From the NCBI GenBank assembly GCA_945280365.1, contig CALYQD010000001.1, positions 186,001 through 250,000 on the forward strand: a DNA stretch of 64,000 bases, given 5' to 3'. Positions 28,030 to 37,660 of the stretch are shown piece after piece (position 1 is the stretch's first letter; each line of letters opens with the position of its first letter). The notes beneath the pieces were generated by a model. The model worked only from the letters and a program-made list of their open reading frames with translations. It made no database searches and was not told where the DNA came from. The translations under genes were made by a program, and so were the position numbers. The stretch is from an uncultured Apibacter sp. (GTDB lineage: Bacteria; Bacteroidota; Bacteroidia; Flavobacteriales; Weeksellaceae).

Positions 28030-28842
28030 ATGAAAATTAAAGATCATTTCTTGACTAATGAAACTTTTGAAGTAAAAGAAAGTGAATATAATGATATTTT
28101 AAAAACATATGATTTACCTTATGATATAGCTAAATATTATGATAGCGATAAATATTTATCTCATAATAAAGACAATTCATTAAAAGCTAAAATATATTCT
28201 CTTATTCAAAAGTTGAATGAAAAATATAAATTAAAAATTATTAAAAAATATAAATCATCCGGAAAAATATTAGATTATGGTTGCGGAGACGGATCATTTT
28301 TACAATTTATGCAAAGTAAAAATTTTTCAGTAATTGGATTTGAACCTAATAAAAAAGCAGCTAAACAAACTGAATTAAAAATAGGTATAAAACATATAAC
28401 TTGTTCTCTTGAAACTATTGATGATAATTCTTTGGATATAATTACTCTTTGGCATGTGTTAGAACACATACCAAATCCAGAAGAAATTTTATTACAACTA
28501 AAATCAAAATTAAAAAATAATGGATATCTACTGATAGCAGTACCTAATCATAAATCTTATGATGCAAAATTTTATAAAGAACATTGGGCAGCCTGGGATG
28601 TACCCAGACATATATTTCATTATGGAAAAAATGGAGCAATAAACTTTTTTACTCAAAATAAATTTAAAGTAATTAAAACTTATCCTCTACCCTTTGATAG
28701 TTTTTACATTTCATTAATAAGTGAAAATTATGCTCAAAATTCACTAGGAATACTAAGATTTCCTTTTATAGGAACAATATCAAATTTAAAAGGTTTAAAA
28801 GATGGAAATTATTCTTCAGTTATATATATATTAAATAAATAA
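28030..28842 (+). CDS. Class I SAM-dependent methyltransferase
   Basis: A 270-residue Methyltransf_11/12-type enzyme. Motif I is KILDYGCGDGSFLQF (~78-92); GFEPNKKAA is the acidic end of strand 2; LDIITLWHVLEHIPNPEEIL is motif post-II; YLLIAVPNHKSYDAKFY follows. The block EHWAAWDVPRHIFHY is typical of Bacteroidota methyltransferases linked to surface-glycan or quinone-like small molecules; the substrate is unknown. It lies 94 bp after mnmG, separated by the long palindrome, and has no obvious partner downstream. Confidence 0.85.
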   Translation: MKIKDHFLTNETFEVKESEYNDILKTYDLPYDIAKYYDSDKYLSHNKDNSLKAKIYSLIQKLNEKYKLKIIKKYKSSGKILDYGCGDGSFLQFMQSKNFSVIGFEPNKKAAKQTELKIGIKHITCSLETIDDNSLDIITLWHVLEHIPNPEEILLQLKSKLKNNGYLLIAVPNHKSYDAKFYKEHWAAWDVPRHIFHYGKNGAINFFTQNKFKVIKTYPLPFDSFYISLISENYAQNSLGILRFPFIGTISNLKGLKDGNYSSVIYILNK

Positions 28843-29213
28843 TTTACTTAAACTATTAAAAATAATATACTAATAAATCATTTTTAATTTACTAAAAAAG
28901 TAAATAAAATTAGATAAAGTAATAACATTATAATAAAATTAATATTAAAATACATAATAATAAATATTTATTAACTCTGAATGAATTAACAATTAACCTA
29001 ATTAATATTAAAAAAAATAAATAAACAATTTTAGATTAACATAAATTGATATTCAGTTTAAAATACTTGGACTAACAACTATAAATAAATCAAAAAATAC
29101 AATTACACTAAAAATTATATATATTAAAAAAAATAGATTATAAATATTATGGAACTAAAAATTACAAAATAAATTAGATTTTTTATAGAAAATATTATGA
29201 AAGGTATAAAATA
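28843..29213. other. AT-rich spacer without a gene
   Basis: Very AT-rich convergent intergenic sequence. No hairpin with T run or coding frame is convincing. Confidence 0.5.
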
Positions 29214-30323
29214 TTACCACCACAAAACTCCTAATTTTTTCAATGGCATCATGGCTAAAAGTAAAAATATTAAGAAATAAATATCATTGCTGAAATTTTT
29301 ATCAATTATTTTCCTTTCACTTATATTATCTTTATTAGTTACTAAAATACATAATAACAATATGTAAAGAGAAATACACATATTAGAAAACCATCTAAGA
29401 GCATCACAACCTAAAAAAAACATCATAAAAGTTAAAACTGAAGGTAAATAGATAACTCTATATTTTTTAAAATTAATACCTAATAATCTGCAAAAAATCA
29501 CTATTATATACCCAATTGAAAGAAAATTAATTATCCCTAAAAACCAAAATTTAATATGCGTAAAATTTAATATTATTGAAGAATATATCTGTTTAAATAT
29601 ACTATTTCCTCCTGTAATAGTTGAATAATCAAAATTATTAATATCATTAGACTTAGATTTAAGATAACTTTGAAATATTGGAAAAGATATACTTAATTTT
29701 CCGTAATGGTTAACAATAAAAAGAACTAGAATAGAAATAATTATAAAAGAAATTAATATAATTTTATCAATTTTAATTAATATCATATTTTTTCTAATAA
29801 ACCAACAAACAAAATAAGTAGGAAGCCAAAGCAGAAAAAAACCTTCGTGAATCAATAAAATTAAAGGAGATAAAAGAAGAAATATATTTAAAAATGTCTT
29901 TTTAAATGGATATAAAAAAAATAAACAGTATAAAATTCCAAAAATATCTAATCTTCCTAAATCATACCACAAATTTTTAAGAAAGGCAGGACAAATAACT
30001 AGTAAAGATACTAAAAAATAACCATAAAATTTATTTTTAAAATTGATATGATCTATAATTTTAACGATACCAATTCCTAATATGACCAAAATAACTGTAG
30101 AAATTGCCACAAAAGTAGATTCACTAACTTTTGAAAATAATAAACTACAAATTGAACCTACTAAACCACGTTTTATAAAACCAAAATTATAATCATATAA
30201 ATAGTATTGATAATTAAAATTCAAACTTATATGATTATCATATAATACAAAAATATAATATATATATCCAAAAAATAATAATAAAAAATATTCAGGATTA
30301 TTTATTTTAATAAAATTTTTCAT
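29214..30323 (-). CDS. Polytopic membrane protein of unknown function
   Basis: A 369-residue integral membrane protein with about ten hydrophobic helices and short loops rich in Lys and Asn. YYLYDYNFGFIKRGLVGSI near residues 41-59 is a conserved-looking cytoplasmic or periplasmic loop seen in Bacteroidota hypothetical membrane proteins. Its topology (long helices, aromatic loops, late WFSN) recalls EpsG/Wzy-like or GT-C glycan proteins, but no catalytic motif decides this. A terminator of pgk lies just upstream, so it needs its own promoter. Confidence 0.6.
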   Translation of the reverse strand: MKNFIKINNPEYFLLLFFGYIYYIFVLYDNHISLNFNYQYYLYDYNFGFIKRGLVGSICSLLFSKVSESTFVAISTVILVILGIGIVKIIDHINFKNKFYGYFLVSLLVICPAFLKNLWYDLGRLDIFGILYCLFFLYPFKKTFLNIFLLLSPLILLIHEGFFLLWLPTYFVCWFIRKNMILIKIDKIILISFIIISILVLFIVNHYGKLSISFPIFQSYLKSKSNDINNFDYSTITGGNSIFKQIYSSIILNFTHIKFWFLGIINFLSIGYIIVIFCRLLGINFKKYRVIYLPSVLTFMMFFLGCDALRWFSNMCISLYILLLCILVTNKDNISERKIIDKNFSNDIYFLIFLLLAMMPLKKLGVLWW

Positions 30324-30334
30324 TATATAAATAT

Positions 30335-30376
30335 AAAAAAGGGATAGTTAATAGTTAAATAATTATCCCTTTTTTA
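30335..30376 (-). terminator. Terminator of pgk
   Basis: AAAAAAGGGATA (30335-30346) pairs with TATCCCTTTTTT (30364-30375), giving a T run on the minus strand. It ends 17 bp past the pgk stop. Confidence 0.75.
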
Positions 30377-30392
30377 ATTTTAGAAATATTAT

Positions 30393-31586
30393 TTAATCTT
30401 TTAAAACAGCGGCAACGCCAGGAAGTTCTTTTCCCTCAAGAGACTCAAGCATGGCACCTCCTCCAGTTGAAACATAACTTACTTTATCTGTATAATTATT
30501 TTGCTTTACAAAAGCAACACTATCACCACCACCAACTAAAGAAAAAGCACCATTTTTGGTAGCTTCACCAATAGCATCTCCGATAGATTTAGTACCTTTA
30601 GCAAAATTAGGCATTTCAAATACACCTAAAGGACCATTCCATAAAATGGTTTTCGAAGCCTTTATTACTTCAGAAAAAGTTTTAACAGTTTTAGGACCAA
30701 CATCCAGGCCTTCCCATCCATCTGGAATAGATTTTGTATCAACTATCTGAATATCAGCATCATTAGAGAAATCATTCGCAACTACTGAATCTTCAGGAAG
30801 ATACACTTTTACTCCTTGTTCCTTAGCTTTTTTTAGAATATCTAAAGCTAAATCTTGTTTATCATCTTCACATATAGACTTTCCAATTTTACCACCTTGA
30901 GCTTTAACAAATGTATAAGTCATTCCACCTCCAATAATTAAATTATCAACCACAGGAAGTATGTTTTCAATAATTGTTATTTTAGAAGAAACTTTAGATC
31001 CTCCTAATATCGCAGTTATAGGTTTTTCACCAGTTTTTAACACTTTTTGAATGGCATCTAACTCTTTTGCCATTAAAAGTCCAAAACACTTATTGGATGG
31101 AAAAAATTTTGCTATTATCGCAGTCGAAGCATGTGCTCTATGGGCTGTTCCGAAAGCATCATTTACATAAATATCACCAAGTTTTGCTAATTGTTTAGCA
31201 AACTCTTCATCTCCTTTTTCTTCTTCATTGTGAAAACGTAAATTTTCTAATAATAAAACTTCACCAGGCTTTAAATCAGCTGCTGCTTTTTCGGCTTTCG
31301 GACCTACACATTCATCTACAAATTTTACAGAAACACCTAATACTTTAGATACTTCATCAACAATATGTTTTAATGAAAATTTATCTGTAGCTTGTCCTTT
31401 AGGTCTGCCAAGATGAGTCATTAAGATAGCAGAACCACCATCTTTCAATATTTTATCTATAGTTGGTTTAGCAGATACAATTCGCGTATTATCAGTAACT
31501 TTAAGATTTTCATCTTGAGGAACATTAAAATCAACTCTAATTAATGCTTTTTTTCCATTAAAATTGAAATCATTAACTGTCTTCAT
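30393..31586 (-). CDS. pgk: Phosphoglycerate kinase
   Basis: Cytosolic glycolytic enzyme: 1,3-bisphosphoglycerate + ADP to 3-phosphoglycerate + ATP. At 397 residues it is a normal bacterial Pgk. Visible motifs are RVDFNVPQD (~17-25), MTHLGRPKG (substrate Arg), [24 protein letters not shown] (hinge/nucleotide) and the C-terminal GGGDSVAF followed by [19 protein letters not shown] minus-strand -7 box (31606-31613) lies 20 bp upstream and a hairpin terminator follows, so the gene is monocistronic. Confidence 0.97.
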   Translation of the reverse strand: MKTVNDFNFNGKKALIRVDFNVPQDENLKVTDNTRIVSAKPTIDKILKDGGSAILMTHLGRPKGQATDKFSLKHIVDEVSKVLGVSVKFVDECVGPKAEKAAADLKPGEVLLLENLRFHNEEEKGDEEFAKQLAKLGDIYVNDAFGTAHRAHASTAIIAKFFPSNKCFGLLMAKELDAIQKVLKTGEKPITAILGGSKVSSKITIIENILPVVDNLIIGGGMTYTFVKAQGGKIGKSICEDDKQDLALDILKKAKEQGVKVYLPEDSVVANDFSNDADIQIVDTKSIPDGWEGLDVGPKTVKTFSEVIKASKTILWNGPLGVFEMPNFAKGTKSIGDAIGEATKNGAFSLVGGGDSVAFVKQNNYTDKVSYVSTGGGAMLESLEGKELPGVAAVLKD

Positions 31587-31605
31587 AATTTTACTTATTT
31601 TCTTA

Positions 31606-31613
31606 CAAATATA
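31606..31613 (-). promoter_or_regulatory. -7 promoter element for pgk
   Basis: TATATTTG on the minus strand, exact TAnnTTTG match, 20 bp upstream of ATG. Confidence 0.5.
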
Positions 31614-32792
31614 CCGTCATAAAAACTAAAACAGAAATTTTGCTACCTGAAATTTTCCACATTTAATTATTATTTATATATATCTTTTTTTTAAATTAAA
31701 TAAAATATCAAGTAATAGTAATAATAGTCCTGTTAATATGTTGATAACTTTAAAATTATTTTTTATTAATACAATTTAACCCTATTATCAACATATTTGA
31801 TTAATAATAAATAAATAATTATCAATTATATATATGAGTTATTAACAAATTTAGGAAAATTATTAATAACTCTACTGTTTAAAAAGTAGTTGTTATTAAA
31901 GTAATAAAAAAGTAGGTAGAATTCACAAGTAAAAAGTCAATAAAAAATTTGGAAAAATGTCAAAAGTTATTAATTGAAAATTAAGAATGTTAAAACAAAT
32001 TTTTTTGTTTAAAAATGTTAACAATTACTTATATTCAAATGTTAATATTATTGTAATGGTTTGATAATTTGATAGTTAAAATATATTTTATATAAAAATA
32101 AATTAATAAAGCATTTGATTTACTGTATTTTATAAAAATTTGATTTATTGAAAAAAAATCAAGTTATTAACAAGTTTTTATGTACTTTAAAATGAGTATT
32201 TTATAAAATTATTATCTTGTAAAATATTGATAGTGAATACATTTACTAAGACAATTAATAATAAGTTATTAATGCAAAAAATATTTAATTTAAAAGTTGT
32301 TTATAGATTTTAAATTATTGTAATTTAATACTATACAAGTTATTAACAAGCTTATGAGATTTATTTATTTTACAATGTATAAATATTATTGTTTCAGTTA
32401 ATTTTATTAATTATAATAGTTTTAATGATTAAAAACATAAGTACTCTTGAAATTTATAATATATTAAATTTCAATACAATGGTGATGATATATTATTACT
32501 TTATAAGCGATAAAAGTACATTGTAAAAGCTTACACTAATAAAATTGAAAGATATATATGTAATAGGAGAAATATATTTGGATATAGGAAAATTTTAATC
32601 ATGAAATAAAAAAAGGTAAATATGATTATTTACCTTAAAAATATTAGATTTAATTTTATATAAGTTGAACTATAATGACAATAAATCATTTAAAACAACT
32701 GTTAAATTTTTAATTATAGTATAATTATATACTTTTTATATAAAGTATTAAATATAATATTTTTATTCTATTATTGAATAATTAAAATTTTA
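31614..32792. other. Long AT-rich repeat-bearing gap, candidate replication origin
   Basis: Nearly 1.2 kb without a coding frame, among the most AT-rich DNA in the window. It contains DnaA-box-like nonamers: TTATCAACA at 31785-31793 and, inverted, at 31739-31747, and TTATTAACA at 31839-31847, 32164-32172 and 32340-32348. The last two lie in an identical 15-base direct repeat CAAGTTATTAACAAG (32160-32174, 32336-32350). Two parS-like sites lie 4-6 kb to the left. None of the nonamers is the perfect TTATCCACA, and AT-richness makes chance matches likely, so the origin call is inference. Confidence 0.4.
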
Positions 32793-34616
32793 TTAGTATT
32801 CTTTATGATTTTTTTTATCCATAGCGTATAATTCTTCTAAAACAGGATTAATAGTACTATCCGGTATATCACTTATTCTAATGTACATGAGACCGTCGAT
32901 AGCATCATTAAATTTAGGATCCACATTAAAAGCAATAACGCGCGCATTTTGTTTTAAATATTTTTTTATCAATACGGGAAGTCTTAGATCAGGCTCTAAT
33001 TCATCAATTAGCTTATCAAACTTATTTAGATCGTTATCAGCAGCATCAAAGAATAAGTCCTTTTCATTAGATTTTAAATGAACTTTAAATTCATTTTTAG
33101 AATGAACATACTGAGCCACATAAGAATCAAAATAATGAGAACGCATAAATTCAACCATTATAGATTTTGAAAAGTTTGAGAATTGATTACTAATACTAAC
33201 TCCTCCTACTAAATATTTATAATGAGAATTCCTTAAACAAACGTGTACAATACCTCTCCATAATAATAATAGTGGCATAGGTTTCTTTTGGTATTCAGTA
33301 GAAATAAATGCTCTACCCATCTCAATGATTTTCTTGAAAAAAGGATGTACTTCCGAATCATATTCAAAAAGAGAAGCAGTATAAAATCCTTTAATTCCGT
33401 ATTTTTCATAAATTTCTTTACCCATTCCCATACGATATGCTCCAGCAATAACCTTATTTTCATTATCCCATAAAAACATATGATGATAAATCTGGTCGAA
33501 CTCGTCCAGATCAAAAGGTTCATTGGTCCCCTCTCCCACTTCTCTAAAAGAAATTTCTCTCAATCGGCCGATTTCTTTTAAAATATTAGGTATTTTTTCG
33601 GGTTTAGCGAAATATATTTCATATTGGGAAGTTGAAAAAAGTTCACAATCTATCTCTTTTAAAAGTTCCAATTCTTTTATAATTAATTCTTTAGGAGTTT
33701 CTTTAATAATAGGTTTTACTTCATTGGAATTAGCCGATTTAGTCATGGCTGATACTGAAAGAAACTTTATGTTTTTAAAAGGATCCTTAGCAGTAGTATA
33801 AAATGACTTAAGCATATACACCTTATTTCTTAAGAAATTACCATAGGATTTAATATCCGGAAATTCATCTTGCTGTTTTACAGAGATAGGTTTTCCTATG
33901 CGTATTTTAATAGGACTTTTTCTTCTTTTTACCAATTCCCTTGGTAACATTGCAGTTTGTAAATCGGGGTGAATATTAGATATTCTGTAAAATAACTTAC
34001 TATTTTTAGCATGAAAATAGACCGGAATTACCGGAACTCTGGCTTTTTTAATGAGTTTTAAAGCACTTTCCACCCATTCTCTGTCTTCGTATTTTTTAGT
34101 CTTTGGATAATAATGAGAAACTTCTCCCGCAGGGAAAACGATAATACAATGATTATCTTTTAAAACGCGTAAAGTTTCAATGAAACCTATTTTACTATCA
34201 AAGGTATCTTTTCTAGTTTCAAAAGGATTAACAGGTATACTTACATTTTTTAAAGGTTCAATTTTTTTTAGTAAAAAATTAGTCATTATTTTAAAATCCG
34301 GGCGAATTTCTGAAACTATTTTCATTAGTATAATCCCATCCAAACCTCCTAAAGGATGATTAGAAACAATTATAAAAGGCCCTTTTTCAGGAATTCTTTT
34401 TAGATCTTCTTCATGAATTTCGTAGTTTATTTTAAGGTGTTTTAAAACTTCTATTAGAAATTCATAGGTAGGAAGATCTTTATTTTCTGTACAAAATTTA
34501 TTAATATGACCAAGTTTTAAAACTTTCATAATGGTCCATGCTATGCTTTTACCTAAAAAACCATATTTTTTTAAGTTTAAGGCATTTTGTATATCCTCTA
34601 AGGTAATTAAGCTCAT
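32793..34616 (-). CDS. olsF: Bifunctional ornithine-lipid acyltransferase, OlsF type
   Basis: A 607-residue fusion. Residues ~60-290 are a PlsC/OlsA-like O-acyltransferase domain with acyltransferase motif VSNHPLGGLDG (H87; His and Asp separated by five residues), FPAGEVSHYYPKTK and a PVIPVYFH block. Residues ~315-540 are an OlsB/hemolysin-like GNAT domain (RLREISFREVGEGTNEPFDL; EMGRAFISTEYQKKPMPLLL). This order is that of OlsF, shown in Flavobacterium and Serratia to make ornithine lipid: the C-terminal part N-acylates ornithine and the N-terminal part adds the second acyl chain. Membrane-associated. Aminolipids with glycine are an alternative product. Confidence 0.8.
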   Translation of the reverse strand: MSLITLEDIQNALNLKKYGFLGKSIAWTIMKVLKLGHINKFCTENKDLPTYEFLIEVLKHLKINYEIHEEDLKRIPEKGPFIIVSNHPLGGLDGIILMKIVSEIRPDFKIMTNFLLKKIEPLKNVSIPVNPFETRKDTFDSKIGFIETLRVLKDNHCIIVFPAGEVSHYYPKTKKYEDREWVESALKLIKKARVPVIPVYFHAKNSKLFYRISNIHPDLQTAMLPRELVKRRKSPIKIRIGKPISVKQQDEFPDIKSYGNFLRNKVYMLKSFYTTAKDPFKNIKFLSVSAMTKSANSNEVKPIIKETPKELIIKELELLKEIDCELFSTSQYEIYFAKPEKIPNILKEIGRLREISFREVGEGTNEPFDLDEFDQIYHHMFLWDNENKVIAGAYRMGMGKEIYEKYGIKGFYTASLFEYDSEVHPFFKKIIEMGRAFISTEYQKKPMPLLLLWRGIVHVCLRNSHYKYLVGGVSISNQFSNFSKSIMVEFMRSHYFDSYVAQYVHSKNEFKVHLKSNEKDLFFDAADNDLNKFDKLIDELEPDLRLPVLIKKYLKQNARVIAFNVDPKFNDAIDGLMYIRISDIPDSTINPVLEELYAMDKKNHKEY

Positions 34617-34661
34617 ATTGTTATTCTTTTACAATTGCTTGGTAAGTTTTTTTACCAATTT

Positions 34662-35867
34662 TTATAATAAAATTGTTTTTCCTTTTCTAAAATTATTTCT
34701 TATTTCGGCTGTACTATTTGTTATAGTATGTAAACATACGTTATCTTTTAACGTCACATTAAAAGATTCTGTAAGAGTATTCAGTAAAATATTAATTGAA
34801 TTAAATTTATTTTCAAAAACTAGTGAAACTGAAAAAGCAGAAATTTTGATGATGCTTATTCTAACATACAGTTCAGAAAGTTGTTTAAAAATTACATAAA
34901 GATTATCTTCCAGCTTGTATGAAAAAGCAAGGGAAGAAATGGTTAGCAAATGTACATTTAATTTTTGTATGATACAAGAAACATACAAATCTACTTTTAT
35001 CCAATTTTTAATAGTAGTTCCTTGTTTTACAGAATATAAAAAGGAACGTATAGTTAAAGGAATCTCATTTTTTTGTAGAATAAGAATAGTTTTAGGATGA
35101 ATTACAGATGTACCATACAACTTCATTTCCATAACATATTCATAAGAAAGAGATTCTATAAGTTTGGGCTGATTAAAATAAACAGGATCTCCGGTCATTA
35201 TTCCGGTAACATCTTTTTTCCAAACTGTTACTTCTTCATATTTTAGGCAATAAGCAATAATAGCAGTAGAATAATCAGTTCCTTCTCTACCAAGGGTTAC
35301 CGTTAAATTATTTGAGTTTGATGTTATAAATTCTAGAGTAACGTAGGTTTTAGATATATCAAAATTTTCAAATTGTTTTTTCTTATATTCCCAATCAACA
35401 TTACCTTCTCTATAATTAGAATCTGTTTTTATAAAATTGCTTATATCTATCCAGGTATTTATGGTACCATAAGAATTTAAATATGCACTGGAAATTTTGG
35501 AAAAAGTAATTTCTCCAGAGCTTACGATCTGATCGTACATAAAATTAAAATTATAGGATGTATTATTCATATAACAAAGAACATATATTTATAAAAATAT
35601 TTTTAATATCATTAATAACATCTTCAGAATTAAAAAAAGATTTTCTATAATATCAAGATACTCTTCTTCAATCCTATCTACAATTTGTAAATAATTATCA
35701 TTTTGAAAGTATTCAGTCACTACATTTTCTAAAGAGTTGATAGTTTTTTCCATTGCAAAAACAACTAAAATAGTTGAACTATATCTGGTTTGGATAAAAG
35801 CTTTTATAACATTTCGTACATTTTCTACATTTTGTATAGAAGCACCTCCAAATTTATAAACTTTCAT
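34662..35867 (-). pseudogene. lysC: Aspartate kinase, broken by frameshifts
   Basis: The start MKVYKFGGASIQNVENVRNV is the aspartokinase N-terminus, and later MYDQIVSSGE, TLGREGTDYSTAIIAYCL and YGTSVIHPKT are the family's kinase blocks, followed by two eroded ACT-like regions. The first frame ends at 35589 after a seven-A run (35632-35638); the correct continuation (FNSEDVINDIKNIFIN) is in another frame and ends in a stop before MNNTSYNFNF restores the reading. So at least two frameshifts are needed, and the catalytic loop and C-terminus have drifted. The enzyme would phosphorylate aspartate for lysine/DAP/threonine synthesis; another copy must exist if those are made. Confidence 0.85.
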
Positions 35868-36085
35868 AAATGATAGTCATCTATATTTTCAATATTTAAA
35901 AAGCATATTTTTCCAAAATTTTTATAGCAAGAATACCTTTTTTGCAACTTGGAGATTTACCTATTTATCGACTAAAAAATTATATAGTATTGGTAAACAG
36001 TAAAATAGTATTTTAAATATTAAAAGATCGTCAACAAATATATGACAAATCTATATATTACTTATAAAGTACATACAAAAATCAA

Positions 36086-36093
36086 TATATTTG
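36086..36093 (+). promoter_or_regulatory. -7 promoter element for fbp
   Basis: TATATTTG, exact TAnnTTTG match, 28 bp before ATG 36122. Confidence 0.5.
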
Positions 36094-36121
36094 GAACATT
36101 CAAAAACTAAATTTATAAAAC

Positions 36122-37132
36122 ATGAAATCGATGAGCTCACAGACTTTAGGCGAATTTATAATTGATAAACAAGCAGATTTTAAATATTCTTCAGGAGAGT
36201 TATCACGTCTTTTAGGAGCCATAAGGTTAGCCAGTAAAGTTGTTAATCAACAAGTTAATAAAGCTGGGCTCGTTGATATTATAGGAGCCATTGGAAATCA
36301 GAATATACAAGGAGAGGAACAGCAAAAATTAGACGTATTTGCTAATGATGTATTTATTGGAGCTTTAAAAAATCGTGAAGTAGTTTGCGGAATTGCCTCC
36401 GAAGAAAATGAAGATTTTATAAGTATAAATTTAGAAAATAACTTAAATAATAGTAAATATGTAGTTTTGATTGATCCTTTAGACGGATCTTCAAATATAG
36501 ATGTAAACGTAAATGTGGGTACTATTTTCTCAATTTACAGAAGGATATCAGAAGACGGGCCCGTTACTTTGGAAGATTTTTTACAACCTGGGAATAGACA
36601 AGTGGCAGCAGGATACATAGTTTATGGTTCTTCAACTATGCTAGTATATACTACCGGTAATGGAGTCAATGGATTTACTTTAGATCCTGCATTAGGGGTA
36701 TTTTATCTTTCTCACCCTAATATAAAAATTCCTGAGGATGGTAAAATATATTCTGTTAATGAAGGAAATTATCTTAAATTTCCTCAAGGTATAAAAAATT
36801 ATATAAAATATTGTCAAGAAGAAAAAGATAATAGACCCTATACTTCCCGATATATCGGTTCGTTAGTTTCAGATTTTCATAGAAATTTACTGAAAGGAGG
36901 TATATATCTATATCCATCCTATTCACAAGCACCGAAAGGAAAATTACGTTTATTATACGAATGCAATCCTATGGCATTCCTTGTTGAGCAAGCCGGTGGA
37001 AGTGCGAGCGATGGATTTACGCGTATATTAGATTTAAATCCGGTAGAGTTGCATGAAAGAACTCCTTTTGTATGCGGCTCTAAAAAAATGGTTGAAAAAG
37101 TAGAAAAATTTATGAAAGATGTCCAAGAGTAG
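36122..37132 (+). CDS. fbp: Fructose-1,6-bisphosphatase, class I
   Basis: Gluconeogenic enzyme hydrolysing fructose-1,6-bisphosphate to fructose-6-phosphate. The 336-residue length fits. Metal site residues are in [12 protein letters not shown] (Glu pair) and [20 protein letters not shown] (~118-137), the class I signature; [20 protein letters not shown] and [21 protein letters not shown] form the sugar-phosphate site. The start is set by the -7 box 28 bp upstream. The next gene overlaps its last 14 bases. Confidence 0.96.
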   Translation: MKSMSSQTLGEFIIDKQADFKYSSGELSRLLGAIRLASKVVNQQVNKAGLVDIIGAIGNQNIQGEEQQKLDVFANDVFIGALKNREVVCGIASEENEDFISINLENNLNNSKYVVLIDPLDGSSNIDVNVNVGTIFSIYRRISEDGPVTLEDFLQPGNRQVAAGYIVYGSSTMLVYTTGNGVNGFTLDPALGVFYLSHPNIKIPEDGKIYSVNEGNYLKFPQGIKNYIKYCQEEKDNRPYTSRYIGSLVSDFHRNLLKGGIYLYPSYSQAPKGKLRLLYECNPMAFLVEQAGGSASDGFTRILDLNPVELHERTPFVCGSKKMVEKVEKFMKDVQE

Positions 37133-37589
37133 TTTGGATTCATATAACATTATATTTAAAAAATTTGATCAGCTTTCTGTATATGAATTGTATGACTTAT
37201 TACAATTAAGAACTGAGGTTTTTATAGTGGAGCAAAATTGTGTTTTTCAAGATTTGGATGATAAAGATCATAAAGCACATCATTTTCTTATTTATAAAGG
37301 AAAAAAGTTGGTTGCCTATTCGAGGATTTTTCCTGAAAAAATTAAATATAATGAAGCTTCTATAGGAAGGGTAATTATTTGTAAAGAATTGCGTTCCACA
37401 GGACTTGGGAAAATTTTAATGGAAAAATCCATTGAATCATTATTTGCAGTTTATGGAGAACAAACTATAAGAATCGGAGCTCAATGTTATGCAGTTCCTT
37501 TTTATGAAAAATTTGGATTTAAAACTGAGGGAAATATTTATTTAGAGGATCATATTGAACATGTAGAAATGATAAGAAAAGTAGAATAA
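37119..37589 (+). CDS. GNAT family N-acetyltransferase, ElaA-like
   Basis: A 156-residue acetyltransferase of the GNAT fold, ElaA subgroup. [20 protein letters not shown] is the ElaA opening (R-x-x-VFVVEQ-x-C). [20 protein letters not shown] holds the acetyl-CoA pyrophosphate loop (R-S-T-G-L-G-K). [18 protein letters not shown] is the acceptor end. Substrate unknown. ATG 37119 overlaps fbp by 14 bp, implying coupled expression. A long palindromic terminator follows. Confidence 0.88.
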   Translation: MSKSSLDSYNIIFKKFDQLSVYELYDLLQLRTEVFIVEQNCVFQDLDDKDHKAHHFLIYKGKKLVAYSRIFPEKIKYNEASIGRVIICKELRSTGLGKILMEKSIESLFAVYGEQTIRIGAQCYAVPFYEKFGFKTEGNIYLEDHIEHVEMIRKVE

Positions 37590-37603
37590 CATTTTTATAT
37601 AAA

Positions 37604-37643
37604 AATAATAAAGGCTGAAAATATATTTTCAGCCTTTATTATT
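37604..37643. terminator. 40-bp perfect palindrome, bidirectional terminator
   Basis: All 20 base pairs match around 37623/37624, with an AAAGGCTGAAAAT core and AT-rich arms. It separates two convergent genes (acetyltransferase and outer-membrane receptor), with the stops 15-18 bp away on each side. Confidence 0.8.
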
Positions 37644-37660
37644 ATATGTAAATAGAATAT

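Noticed and set aside
31614..32792. CRISPR-like array or satellite in the long gap
   Set aside because: The repeats are few, short and unevenly spaced; no regular repeat-spacer order exists.
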